Below, one piece after another: positions 15,890-23,954 of a stretch of 34,718 nucleotides of DNA. Each line of letters starts with the position of its first letter. The first letter of the stretch is position 1. The translations under genes were made by a program, and so were the position numbers. The stretch comes from VSJD01 sp041653875. GTDB lineage: Bacteria > Verrucomicrobiota > Kiritimatiellia > JAAZAB01. The DNA is taken from the NCBI GenBank assembly GCA_041653875.1, contig JBAZEM010000026.1:1-34718 (forward strand), read 5' to 3'. The notes beneath the pieces were generated by a model. The model made no database searches. It had not been told where the DNA came from and was given only the letters and a program-made list of their open reading frames with translations.

Positions 15890-16669
15890 ATGCTGACAAA
15901 ACGTATTATCCCATGCCTGGATGTCCGGCGCGGCAAGGTCACCAAGGGCGTCCGGTTCCAAAACAACGTGGAACTGGGCGATCCGGTGGAGATGGCGGCG
16001 GCCTATAGCGAGGGCGGATGCGACGAACTGGTATTCTACGACATCACCGCCTCCGCCGAGCGCCGGCCGATCGACATCCTGATGGTCGCGGCCGTGGCCC
16101 GCGCCATTCATATCCCTTTTGCCGTTGGCGGCGGAATTGAAAGTCTCGCCGACATGGCGCGCGTGCTCACGGCCGGCGCTGAAAAAATATCGTTGAATTC
16201 CCTGGCCGTCCTGAACCCGGCCCTCATTGCCGAGGGCGCCAAGGCCTTCGGTTCGCAGTGCATAGTGCTGGGCATGGACCCGGTCAAAATGCCCGGCGAC
16301 AAGCGCTTCCCCAGCGGTTACGAAGTAACAATCCGCGGGTTCCGCGAGCGCACGGGACTGGATGCCCTCGCCTGGGCGCGGCGCGCGGAAGAACTCGGCG
16401 CCGGCGAAATTGTCGTCAACTCGGTGGATGCCGACGGCACCCGCCAGGGCTTCGAGTTGCCCCTGACGCGTCTGATTGCCACCCAGGCCCGCATTCCGGT
16501 CGTCGCTTCCGGCGGCGGCGGAACCCCCGACCATCTGGCGGAGGTGTTCACAACCGGGTGCGCGGATGCCGCCATTATTGCCGGCATGATTCATACGGGC
16601 GCCTACACGATCCGGCAGATCAAGGAAGCGCTGCTGGCCAAACATATTCCGGTTCGGGAGAAGTGGTAG
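15890..16669 (+). CDS. hisF: Imidazole glycerol phosphate synthase cyclase subunit
   Basis: HisF takes ammonia from the HisH glutaminase and converts PRFAR to imidazole glycerol phosphate and AICAR, linking histidine and purine synthesis. The 259-residue (beta/alpha)8 barrel begins MLTKRIIPCLDVRRGKVTKG with catalytic Asp11. The second catalytic Asp is in IVLGMDPVKMPG. Phosphate-binding loops are VGGGI and VVASGGGG. An insertion-like GDKRFPSGYEVTIRGF follows the second Asp, as in many members. No other his gene is in the window, so it stands apart from any his operon. It is divergent from the sugar operon across a 290-bp gap; an inverted repeat CGACCG/CGGTCG lies just before the start, and no clear ribosome-binding site is seen. 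Confidence 0.94.
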   Translation: MLTKRIIPCLDVRRGKVTKGVRFQNNVELGDPVEMAAAYSEGGCDELVFYDITASAERRPIDILMVAAVARAIHIPFAVGGGIESLADMARVLTAGAEKISLNSLAVLNPALIAEGAKAFGSQCIVLGMDPVKMPGDKRFPSGYEVTIRGFRERTGLDALAWARRAEELGAGEIVVNSVDADGTRQGFELPLTRLIATQARIPVVASGGGGTPDHLAEVFTTGCADAAIIAGMIHTGAYTIRQIKEALLAKHIPVREKW

Positions 16670-16684
16670 TTCGATGAGGTTGGG

Positions 16685-16840
16685 AGGTTCACGGTTCACC
16701 GTTCAGCGGTTGACGGCAAACAGGACTGAACCGTACGCATCAATCGACGTGTTTTTCACAACATGTTTTACATGAGACTTGCCGCCGTGTGCTTTCAGAT
16801 CATACAACCGTGAACCATTGAACCGTGAACCTCTGAACCT
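16685..16840. repeat. Long imperfect inverted repeat of the word GGTTCACGGTTCA
   Basis: The left half (16685-16711) iterates GGTTCACGGTTCACCG. The right half (16806-16840) iterates its complement, AACCGTGAACC. The two can pair over roughly 25 bp with a loop near 95 nt. This fills the gap between hisF and the next gene. Confidence 0.8.
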
Positions 16841-16860
16841 TTACCTTTAAAAGGAACCCA

Positions 16861-19041
16861 ATGCCTGAAGCACATCAAGTTGCCGCGCCCGACCAAAGCA
16901 TCGAAGCCCAGGAGGAATGGCTGTTGGCCAATATCCAGAACCGGGCCATACCGCTCCCTTCATTTACGGACATCCTGAATCGACTGCACGCCGCCGGGCA
17001 TACGGACCGGGCGGAAAGCGGCGCCGACCTGCTGTTCGAGGCGCTTGCCGCCCGGCGCGACGATGCCGCGCTGTTGGCCCTGCTGGGTTTGCAGGCCGCA
17101 TGGCATGCCGAAGATCCGCCATTTGCCGCGACTTGCGCCAAACAACTTATCGCGTTTTTCCAAAAGGACTCCGCGACACTGGCGCTGATTCCCCACGCCG
17201 GTTTCAACAAGAACCTGCCGGCCACGGAATGCCTGCGCCGCTTCGCGCGCCTGCGCCGGCTGTGTCCGGGGGCGCTCTGCTACGAAAAGACCTGGGGATT
17301 CGGCGTTGTGGCGGAACTGGATGCCTACGCCCATCAGGTCGCGGTTAACTTCGACAAGAAGAAAGCCCATCGCATGGCCCTGGCCTACGCCGCGGAAACG
17401 CTTGACTTGCTGGATGCCGACCACCTCCTGGCGCGCCGGCATCGGGATGGCCAGGCGTTTGCCGATTGGCTGGACAAGGATCCGGGCGGCGTCATCGTTT
17501 GCGCACTGCGCAGTTTCGGGCCGATGAGCGCCACACAGCTTCAGGAGTTGATGATAGGGCTCGTGATGAGCGCCGAAGCCTGGAAGAAGTTTTGGGACGC
17601 CGCCCGCAAACAGCTCAAGCAGAACCCGCTCGTGGAATTCCCCGCCCGGCGCACCGATCCGTTGCGCCTGCTGGAAAAGGCCAAAAATTATGACGCCGCC
17701 TGGCTGAAAACCCTGCGCGCGGAGCGGGATTTCGACCGTATTCTCAAACTGGTGGAGGATATGCAAACGTCCCTGACCGCCGCCGATCGAACCGATGAAC
17801 TGCGCGAAGCAGTGGAAGACCGGCTGGCCTTTGTCATGCTCGGTGCGAGCAAGCTGCGTTGGGGCCAGGCGGCGCAGGCCGTCATGCTGGGCCGCGAACT
17901 TGGCGTTGCCTGGCGAGGCTTGAATATCGGCGATTATACCGCCCAATTCCTGCAGGACACGGTATTCCTCGACACCCTGCGCGATTTGCCGGCCCGCCGC
18001 TTGCGGTCTTTTTTCGCTTTTACGCATGAAATCGGCGGTGAGGACGCGTTGACTTTGTTTTTCCGCGTCCTGCCGGAGACGGCCTCCTCGGCTTTGGCGG
18101 AAATGATCGACTACCTGCAGACCGCCGGCCGGGTCCCGCAGGTTATCGAAACCATGCGCAAACTGATTGGCGCCGACCGCGCCAGCTGTGAAATCGTTTA
18201 TTGGTTGTGCCGGCGCCCGGATCTGGCCAAGACCAACGGGATCAGCACGGCGGGCAACCTGGCCATGGAGGCGCTGGCGCTGCTGGAAGCGCGCGACGCA
18301 ACCGGCGAGCGCCTGAAAGCCAAGCATCAACTGCGCGCCCTGTTCGAACAGCCGGCCTGGCTGAAAACCTCCCTCGACGCCATGGACGCCGGGCAGCGCC
18401 ACGATTTCATGCGGCGCCTGAAAAATTCAACCGCCTGGGCGGCGATTGACCGGCGCGCGATTCTTGCCCGCATCCTGAAAATATATCCCGATTTGAGCGT
18501 GGTTCTGCAGGATGAGGCGGCGTCCGCCCCGGCGCCCGCCGCGCGGCTGACTTCCCTGCGCAGTTATCGCGAACGCCAGGCGCTCTTGCACAAAATCGTC
18601 ACCCAGGATATTCCCAAAAACAGCCAGGACATCGCTGTGGCCCGCAGTTTCGGCGACCTGCGCGAGAATTTCGAATACAAATCGGCCAAGGAAACGCAGG
18701 GCATTCTCCTGCGCCGGCAATCCGAACTGGAAAGCCAGTTGGCCAGCGTCAAGAGCACGGACTTCGAACAGTTCCCAACCGCCGTGGCCGGCCAAGGCAC
18801 GCGTGTGACCCTGCGCCATGCGGATGGCAAAACGAACACCTATTATGTCCTGGGCGAGTGGGACAGCGACGAAGCCCGCGGCATTCTTTCCTCGCGCTGC
18901 AAAGTTGGGGAGGCCATCGCGGGCCATCGGCCCGGCGACACGGTTGTCATCCCATCCGCAACGGGAAACACCGTCTGCACGCTGGTGGAAGTGGGCGGCC
19001 TGCCGTCCGACATCAAAGCCTGGATCCGGGGCGAAGCGTAA
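16861..19041 (+). CDS. Long GreA-like transcript cleavage factor with helical N-terminal region
   Basis: The C-terminal 160 residues of this 726-residue protein match GreA/GreB. The coiled-coil part has ARSFGDLRENFEYKSAKETQG, including the Asp and Glu of the tip that assist RNA cleavage by backtracked polymerase. The FKBP-like domain has GTRVTLRHADG, EARGILSSRCKVGEAI and RPGDTVVIP. The first 550 or so residues are Ala/Leu/Arg-rich and helical, probably TPR- or HEAT-like, with no named domain I can fix. Chlamydia GreA has a similar length and layout, which is a phylogenetic hint. AAGGA six bases before the ATG supports the start. The helical part may tether the factor to another protein; that is inference. 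Confidence 0.85.
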   Translation: MPEAHQVAAPDQSIEAQEEWLLANIQNRAIPLPSFTDILNRLHAAGHTDRAESGADLLFEALAARRDDAALLALLGLQAAWHAEDPPFAATCAKQLIAFFQKDSATLALIPHAGFNKNLPATECLRRFARLRRLCPGALCYEKTWGFGVVAELDAYAHQVAVNFDKKKAHRMALAYAAETLDLLDADHLLARRHRDGQAFADWLDKDPGGVIVCALRSFGPMSATQLQELMIGLVMSAEAWKKFWDAARKQLKQNPLVEFPARRTDPLRLLEKAKNYDAAWLKTLRAERDFDRILKLVEDMQTSLTAADRTDELREAVEDRLAFVMLGASKLRWGQAAQAVMLGRELGVAWRGLNIGDYTAQFLQDTVFLDTLRDLPARRLRSFFAFTHEIGGEDALTLFFRVLPETASSALAEMIDYLQTAGRVPQVIETMRKLIGADRASCEIVYWLCRRPDLAKTNGISTAGNLAMEALALLEARDATGERLKAKHQLRALFEQPAWLKTSLDAMDAGQRHDFMRRLKNSTAWAAIDRRAILARILKIYPDLSVVLQDEAASAPAPAARLTSLRSYRERQALLHKIVTQDIPKNSQDIAVARSFGDLRENFEYKSAKETQGILLRRQSELESQLASVKSTDFEQFPTAVAGQGTRVTLRHADGKTNTYYVLGEWDSDEARGILSSRCKVGEAIAGHRPGDTVVIPSATGNTVCTLVEVGGLPSDIKAWIRGEA

Positions 19042-19050
19042 CGATTTTGA

Positions 19051-19156
19051 CAGGAGACAGGAGTCAGGATTCAGGAGTCAGAATAAAGAATGACGGCATA
19101 GGCCTTTCTTTCTGTATTCTGACTTCTGATCTCTGACTACTGATCTCTGACTACTG
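19051..19156. repeat. Long imperfect inverted repeat of the word CAGGAGTCAGGATTC
   Basis: The left half iterates CAGGAGTCAG up to AGAATA (19085). The right half, from TATTCT (19115), iterates CTGACTTCTGATCT to 19156. They can form a stem of about 30 imperfect pairs between two convergent genes. Confidence 0.8.
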
Positions 19157-19253
19157 AGTTTTGCAGGCCACCGTATTTTTCCCCGGGGCATCAATGCCGC
19201 GACGATCGAGTAACGATCCCTCCAGGCGATAGAGCGTCACAAAAGCTTTCAAT

Positions 19254-20030
19254 TTACATATGCGCGCGCACATGCCGGGCGGCCGCCGCCACCTCGGCCT
19301 GGACAACCGCCTCCTGCGGCAGGACTTCCGCCGCCTGTTCCAGCAGGCGGCGTTGCGCAAGCCGTTGGTATGCCGGGCGGAAATTGAGGTCATAAACCCA
19401 CGAAACCTGGGTCAGGAAAAAATCGGTCAGGGACTTGATGTTCGCATAGGCCACCGGCCGGCGCGCGCGGATATCGGCCAGGACAAGCGGGTTAACGGGG
19501 CCCTCCAAGTCGATCCCAAGGATCAATTCCGGATGACACTGGATTTCATCGTTTTTCCAGACCTCGTAGAGCGTCTGCATAATATCCAGCTTGTCGGCGT
19601 CACGGATCATGAGCACAAAGCGAAGCACGTCGGCGGCGAGGCCGGGAGGCACTGCGCGACGATTATGATAGCCAACCCCCGCCACGATTATTTCCCGATC
19701 GGCCGGCTCGCAAATCGCCAGCGCCTGGGCGCTGTTCAGAACCTGCAAGCCGGCCTGGCCGTGATTGACGGAGCGATCGTCGCGCAGGGTTTGGTAGCGG
19801 GCATACTGGGGAAACCGGCCGACGTCGTGCAGCCATCCCAAAACACGCGCCGTATGGATGTCGTCTTCCGCCAGGCCCAGGTCGCGGGCCATGCCGGTCA
19901 TGTCCTCCGCCACGCGCCGGCAATGCTCCCGCTTGAGACGCAGGACTTCCGTCGCGGCGTTCCCGTCGATGAAGGGAGCGGCGTAATCCAAAAACCACTG
20001 TTCCAGACGAATGGCCACGTGCGCGCGCAT
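19254..20030 (-). CDS. HD-domain metal-dependent hydrolase
   Basis: This 258-residue HD-superfamily phosphohydrolase has an early metal-binding His (LKREHCRRVAED), the His-Asp doublet in LGWLHDVGRFPQY, a further His in GVGYHNRR and the distal Asp in IRDADKLDIMQ, so the metal-site set looks complete. The substrate is unknown; nucleotides or signalling nucleotides are typical. The start is set at MRAHVAIRLEQWFLDY (20030), with no good ribosome-binding site. The frame stays open to a TTG at 20159, so a longer form is possible. Curiously the chosen start and the stop lie in inverted copies of one 18-bp sequence (see the repeat entry). It is convergent with the GreA-like gene. Confidence 0.82.
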   Translation of the reverse strand: MRAHVAIRLEQWFLDYAAPFIDGNAATEVLRLKREHCRRVAEDMTGMARDLGLAEDDIHTARVLGWLHDVGRFPQYARYQTLRDDRSVNHGQAGLQVLNSAQALAICEPADREIIVAGVGYHNRRAVPPGLAADVLRFVLMIRDADKLDIMQTLYEVWKNDEIQCHPELILGIDLEGPVNPLVLADIRARRPVAYANIKSLTDFFLTQVSWVYDLNFRPAYQRLAQRRLLEQAAEVLPQEAVVQAEVAAAARHVRAHM

Positions 20031-20033
20031 ATG
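19257..20033. repeat. 18-bp inverted repeat bracketing the HD gene
   Basis: CATATGCGCGCGCACATG at 19257-19274 and CACGTGCGCGCGCATATG at 20016-20033 are reverse complements at 17 of 18 positions. They cover exactly the first and last codons of the HD gene, so the protein begins MRAHV and ends HVRAHM. Only these end sequences are repeated. Confidence 0.7.
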
Positions 20034-20245
20034 GCCGGAAAGATTAGCAAGCGGCGCCGGAAATGCAAGATTGACAACAAGCGCCCCGCCGATCGGAGTT
20101 TTCCGGTCGTCCGGCAGTTCCGGCAGACGCAGATAACGCCGCCTCCATCGTAATTCCAAACTTATTTAACCTGAAAGAAATCTGCGGCGCGCCTTGACAA
20201 CCATGGGCACGCGCTCTATGATGCCCGCATTCCTTGTATCCTTAT

Positions 20246-20318
20246 GGCGATGTAGCTCAGCTGGTAGAGCGGAGGACTCATAAGCCTTAGGTCCGGGGTT
20301 CGACTCCCCGCGTCGCCA
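20246..20318 (+). tRNA. tRNA-Met(CAU), elongator type
   Basis: Acceptor GGCGATG/CGTCGCC, D-arm GCTC/GAGC, anticodon loop CTCATAA and T-arm CGGGG-TTCGACT-CCCCG. CCA follows directly at 20319-20321. It lacks the initiator 1-72 mismatch. The anticodon stem GAGGA/GCCTT has an A-G mismatch at the loop-closing pair (31-39). The 151-bp gap to the next gene starts with iterated GACGGATGACGG-type words. Confidence 0.85.
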
Positions 20319-20469
20319 CCATAAAGACGGATGACGGATAACAGACGACGGACGCCAAGACGCCGGAAAATAATGAGCAATCGAACTGAAACAGGCAGCT
20401 CTGACCAATGCGGGCCATCCCGTTTTTGTCGGGGCAAATAGCAATAACCGCAATAGCAGGAGAACGATC

Positions 20470-21360
20470 GTGACAACAACGCCGCCCGCCGCGCCGACCA
20501 ATGGTACCAATGGCAACAACGTCCACCCTCTCTTAAACAGTCTCGTTCAACTCCAGGAACTGGTCCTGGTCCGCTCCGAACAGGATGCGGCCATGTCCGA
20601 CAAGCACCTCTCCTATCTGGACGAATCCATTCAATCGCTGCTGGACGCCATGCCGGAGGACGTGCGCCTGCTGTTCCAGAAGATCCAAAAAAAGGACCTC
20701 CTGGCGATCGTGCCGATCTCGAACAATGTCTGTTCCGGCTGCGGGTTGACCCTGCCGGTCAGCTTGGTTTATGCCGTGCGCGCCGCCGAAAAACTTCACC
20801 AGTGCACCAACTGCGCGCGCATTCTGTATTACCCCGAAGTCCGGCCCCGCCGTCTGAGCAAAAAAATGGGCGGACGCTTCGAGCCCCGGCGGCCGGGGAT
20901 CGCGCGCTTCTCGTCGCCCACCCTGATGATGCCCAATCTCAAGGCCACCGAGCGCGACAAGGCGATTGCCGAAATGGCCCGCAAGATGGCGGATGAAGGG
21001 TTTGTGGACGACAGCGAGAAGCTGATCAAGGAGGCCCTCAAACGCGAGGCAATCATCAACACGGCCGTGGATTACGGCCTGGCCTTCCCGCACGTCCGGG
21101 GCATCGAGGGCGGCGGGCTGACCCTGGCCCTGGGCATCAGCCATAAAGGCATTCGCGCCAACCCGTCCGAACGCACCTTGACGCACATTGTGTTCTTCAT
21201 CGTCATCCCGACGGCGGCCAGCGTCTTTTATCTGCGCCTGCTTTCCGGAATCGTTCAGACTTTTTCCAAAAAGAACGAGCGCGAGAAACTGCTCGCCGCC
21301 AAGACGCCGGAAGAATTATGGGCCGCGCTGGTTAAGACCACGCGGAACACCATCAAGTGA
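20470..21360 (+). CDS. Zinc-ribbon / PTS EIIA fusion protein
   Basis: This 296-residue protein has two parts. Residues 20-125 form a helical hairpin ending in a C4 zinc ribbon (Cys88, Cys91, Cys112, Cys115), as in the CT398/zf-RING_7 family. Residues 150-296 look like a PTS EIIA domain of the nitrogen/fructose class, with the phosphorylatable His208 in GLAFPHVRG and a typical C-terminal LLAAKTPEELWAAL. EIIA(Ntr) proteins usually sense phosphate flux and control potassium transporters and other targets. The Ktr/Trk genes lie immediately to the right in convergent orientation, which is suggestive. The start is GTG with AGGAG seven bases upstream. The joining basic segment (125-147) is Arg-rich. 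No EI or HPr gene is present. Confidence 0.82.
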   Translation: MTTTPPAAPTNGTNGNNVHPLLNSLVQLQELVLVRSEQDAAMSDKHLSYLDESIQSLLDAMPEDVRLLFQKIQKKDLLAIVPISNNVCSGCGLTLPVSLVYAVRAAEKLHQCTNCARILYYPEVRPRRLSKKMGGRFEPRRPGIARFSSPTLMMPNLKATERDKAIAEMARKMADEGFVDDSEKLIKEALKREAIINTAVDYGLAFPHVRGIEGGGLTLALGISHKGIRANPSERTLTHIVFFIVIPTAASVFYLRLLSGIVQTFSKKNEREKLLAAKTPEELWAALVKTTRNTIK

Positions 21361-21404
21361 TTCTGAATTCTGACTCCTGACCGCTGACTTCTGATTTTCG
21401 GCCT
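21361..21404. repeat. Iterated CTGACTTCTGATTT words between convergent genes
   Basis: TTCTGAATTCTGACTCC and CTGACTTCTGATTTTCGG directly follow the stop of the EIIA fusion. They belong to the same word family as 19115-19156. Confidence 0.7.
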
Positions 21405-21408
21405 TGGT

Positions 21409-21792
21409 TCAGTCAAAGTAGATCCGTACGTCGTAGTCCGAGCTGTAATTGCCCGGGTTGACTTCAATGATGGTGAGCTTGCCTTCCAGGACGTCCACAT
21501 CCCCCCGCCAGGCGCGGCTGCCGCGGGACTCGTCCAGCACCACGCGGTGAATGGCGGGCGCCAGATCGAACGCTTCATGGTCGAAATCCGACACCCGGTT
21601 GGCATAATATCCGTCCAAGTACACATTTACGCCGTCCGTCGTGCGATTATCCACGATGATACTGCCCATTCCCGCCGGCGGTGTGTGATTCCAATCGTCG
21701 CCATTATGGCAGGCGCCCAAGCCCATCATCAGAATCAGACCGCCGATCAGGCGGGCGGCCGGCCCGCCGTGTTGTTCCCGGAACGATCGCAT
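21409..21792 (-). CDS. Small predicted lipoprotein
   Basis: The 127-residue precursor has a basic N-terminus, a hydrophobic stretch (about 15-26) and a lipobox ending GLGAC, so the mature protein would be lipid-anchored at that Cys. The mature part has IIVDNRTTDGVNVYLDGYY and LAPAIHRVVLDE, reminiscent of PEGA-like beta domains that carry surface or cell-wall-facing roles; this is a weak resemblance. GGGAGG seven bases upstream supports the start. It begins 19 bp after the ktrA-like stop on the same strand, so it is probably the third gene of the potassium uptake operon. A role in transport is unproven. Confidence 0.7.
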   Translation of the reverse strand: MRSFREQHGGPAARLIGGLILMMGLGACHNGDDWNHTPPAGMGSIIVDNRTTDGVNVYLDGYYANRVSDFDHEAFDLAPAIHRVVLDESRGSRAWRGDVDVLEGKLTIIEVNPGNYSSDYDVRIYFD

Positions 21793-21811
21793 GGCTTGCC
21801 TCCCGGTTGCG

Positions 21812-22495
21812 TTAAATCGAGCCCTCGCTCAACTCTTTTTCAAGCTTGCGCAGTTTTTCATCGGTCCCAAAAATCACCATGGTGTCCCCCAGCTCAATGA
21901 CATCGTCGGCATTGGGACTGACGATGGTTTCCTGGGAACCGTCCGCCTGCTTGGCGCGCCGCAGGACCAACACCGTGGCGCCGTAGGTCTTGCGGATTTT
22001 GGATTCCGCCAAAGTCTTGCTGACCACTTGCAGGGGCGCCTGGATTTCCAGGATGCTGACGCCTTCCGCAACCTCGACATAATCCAACACGGAGGGCGCC
22101 ACGAGCGTGCGCGCCAGACGCGCGGCCATGTCCTTGTCCGGATACACGATGCGGTCGGCGCCCACGCGGCTGAGCACCTTGCCTTGCATGTCGCTGGCGG
22201 CCTTGGCGATGATGAAGGGGATCTTCATTTCCTTGAGCGCCAGGGTCGCCATGATACTGCATTCCATGTCGGAGCTGACCGCCACGACCGCCATGTCGCA
22301 ATCGCGGAATCCGGCCGCTTCCAGGGTGCCTTCCTCGGTGGCGTCCCCCTCCATGGCCTTGGCCACGATCCCGGCCATGTGATCCACCACGTCGCGGTCG
22401 CGGTCCAGCAAAAGCACTTCCACACCGCGCTCCGCCAGCGCCTGCGCCAAGCTGGAACCGAACCGCCCGCCGCCAATAATTCCGATCCTCCGCAT
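21812..22495 (-). CDS. ktrA: Potassium uptake regulatory subunit (RCK, TrkA/KtrA type)
   Basis: The 227-residue cytoplasmic ring-forming regulator has an RCK_N domain with the Rossmann motif IGIIGGGRFGSSLAQAL (residues 4-20) and acidic LLLDRD at the end of the second strand. It continues through MEGDATEEGTL, and an RCK_C domain (about 140-220) contains GVSILEIQ and LGDTMVIFG. ATP/ADP or NAD(H) binding opens or closes the partner channel. The single RCK pair and small size point to the KtrA type and not the duplicated TrkA. GGAAGG upstream supports the start. It follows ktrB with only a 46-bp pyrimidine-rich repeat between them. Confidence 0.92.
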   Translation of the reverse strand: MRRIGIIGGGRFGSSLAQALAERGVEVLLLDRDRDVVDHMAGIVAKAMEGDATEEGTLEAAGFRDCDMAVVAVSSDMECSIMATLALKEMKIPFIIAKAASDMQGKVLSRVGADRIVYPDKDMAARLARTLVAPSVLDYVEVAEGVSILEIQAPLQVVSKTLAESKIRKTYGATVLVLRRAKQADGSQETIVSPNADDVIELGDTMVIFGTDEKLRKLEKELSEGSI

Positions 22496-22500
22496 GTTTG

Positions 22501-22547
22501 CCTTCCGTCTTTCCTCTTTCCGCTTTCCTCTTTCCGCTTTCCTATCC
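22501..22547. repeat. Pyrimidine-rich tandem repeat between ktrB and ktrA
   Basis: Two tandem units of CTCTTTCCGCTTTC plus degenerate copies, all C/T on the plus strand apart from single Gs. The last bases enter the ktrB stop region and the first supply part of the ktrA leader. Confidence 0.75.
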
Positions 22548-23918
22548 GATAGTCACATTCTCTTCCGGGAACCGCACCAATTGCCGGGTATCTTTCAGTC
22601 CCACAACCAGCGCCATGGTGAGCGGCCCGACCCGGCCGATAAACATACCCAAAACGATAAGCAGTTTGCCCATGACTGTCAACCCCGGCAGAATACCGGT
22701 TGAGAGCCCTACGGTACCAAAAGCGGAAATGGTTTCAAACAATAATGCTTCCGGAGTGAAGCGCGCCGCCACCAGGGCGCTCTCCTCGCTGACCAGCAAC
22801 AGACCGTAGATTCCGCCAACCACGGCCAGGCCCAGCAGAAACACCGCCAGCGCCTCCTCCACCACGCGGACGGAAATCGTCCGCCGCTGGAAGGTCGCAT
22901 CGCGTTTCCCGCGAATTATGGCCAGCATGGTTGAGAGGAGCACCACGGCCGTCGTGGTCTTGATGCCGCCGGCGGCGGACCCCGGGGAGCCGCCGATAAA
23001 CATCAACAACATGGTGAAAAAACGCGTGGCCGCGTGGGTCTGCGCCATGTCCACAACATTGAACCCCGCCGTGCGGGGCGTAATGGACTGGAAGAGCGCG
23101 CAATTCAATTTGTCGGCCACGCGCAAGGGCGCCAAGGTATGCTCCCATTCCAGCAGGGCAAATGCCAGTCCGCCGGCCACAATCAGCGCCACGCTGGCCA
23201 GCGCCACAACCCGCGCATGCAGCGACAGGCGCCCGCGGGCAAGCCGGTTCTGCCGCCAGAATTTGAAGGCCGCAAATTCGTTGATCACCAGGAATCCCAG
23301 CCCCCCCATGATAATCAGAACCGCCATGGTCAATATGAAAATTTTATCGCCACGAACCGCCATGAGGTTGTCGGGGAACAGCGAAAAACCGGCATTACAA
23401 AAGGCGTTGACGGCATGAAAGGCCCCCTGGTAAAAGGCGCGCCCGGCCGGAAGGCCATGCCCCAGGATCAGCCGGGTCATAAGCACCAGCGCGCCCACGC
23501 CTTCCGCGGCAAACGCGAACACAATCGTACGGTAAAGCAAGCGCCTGAGCTGGTGGGCCTCCTCCCCGCCCAGCGAGGCGGTCAGCGTCAACTCGCTCTG
23601 AATACTCAAGCGCCGGCCCAGCAGGACAAGACAAACCGTTGCCAAAGTCATAAAGCCCAGTCCGCCCAATTGAACCAGGCCCAGCAGGACAAGCTGGCCA
23701 AACAAGGAAAAATAACTGCCGGGATCCACAACCGTGTGACCGGTGACACACATGGCGCTGGTGGCCATGAACAGCGCCGTCAGGGGGTCGGTCCACTGGC
23801 CCGATCGGCTGGCCGGCGGCATCATCAACAGGAGCGTGCCCAGCAAAATCGGCGCCGCGATGGCCTTGGTGAGGAACCATTGCGGCGATTTAGTTTTTGC
23901 TTGGCTATCGATGGCCAT
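22542..23918 (-). CDS. ktrB: Potassium uptake channel subunit (TrkH/KtrB family)
   Basis: The 458-residue inner-membrane protein has four channel-like M1-P-M2 repeats. Selectivity-filter segments are recognisable in SAMCVTGHTVV, AFCNAGFSLF, SITPRTAGFNVV and SAFGTVGLSTG, each with the central Gly. Hydrophobic helices cover most of the chain, and the loop GGSPGSAAGGIKTTT is typical of the family. It forms a dimer on an RCK ring, here the downstream ktrA product. The ATG at 23918 is only 18 bp from the divergent trmJ start, so its promoter must lie inside trmJ (candidate 23926-23954). Confidence 0.93.
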   Translation of the reverse strand: MAIDSQAKTKSPQWFLTKAIAAPILLGTLLLMMPPASRSGQWTDPLTALFMATSAMCVTGHTVVDPGSYFSLFGQLVLLGLVQLGGLGFMTLATVCLVLLGRRLSIQSELTLTASLGGEEAHQLRRLLYRTIVFAFAAEGVGALVLMTRLILGHGLPAGRAFYQGAFHAVNAFCNAGFSLFPDNLMAVRGDKIFILTMAVLIIMGGLGFLVINEFAAFKFWRQNRLARGRLSLHARVVALASVALIVAGGLAFALLEWEHTLAPLRVADKLNCALFQSITPRTAGFNVVDMAQTHAATRFFTMLLMFIGGSPGSAAGGIKTTTAVVLLSTMLAIIRGKRDATFQRRTISVRVVEEALAVFLLGLAVVGGIYGLLLVSEESALVAARFTPEALLFETISAFGTVGLSTGILPGLTVMGKLLIVLGMFIGRVGPLTMALVVGLKDTRQLVRFPEENVTIG

Positions 23919-23925
23919 GACTTAT

Positions 23926-23954
23926 ACTATCTTCCCTTGAAACCAGACAGTCAA
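23926..23954 (-). promoter_or_regulatory. Candidate ktrB promoter inside the trmJ 5' end
   Basis: TTGACT (23954-23949), a 17-base spacer and GATAGT (23931-23926) on the minus strand. The predicted start would fall at or next to the ktrB ATG, leaving almost no leader. An AAGGGAAG that could act as a distant ribosome-binding site argues against this exact placement. Confidence 0.35.

Noticed and set aside
16960..18402. A 480-codon open frame on the minus strand opposite the GreA-like gene
   Set aside because: The plus strand carries the GreA motifs and a good ribosome-binding site; the opposite frame has no recognisable domain.
20033..20159. Longer HD protein starting at TTG 20159
   Set aside because: The extra 43 residues have no HD-family resemblance and the TTG has no ribosome-binding site. 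It cannot be excluded fully, because the chosen ATG also lacks one.
23034..23936. Upstream extension of the trmJ frame by about 300 codons
   Set aside because: It is antisense to ktrB, whose channel motifs are unmistakable. TrmJ homologues start close to the first beta strand.
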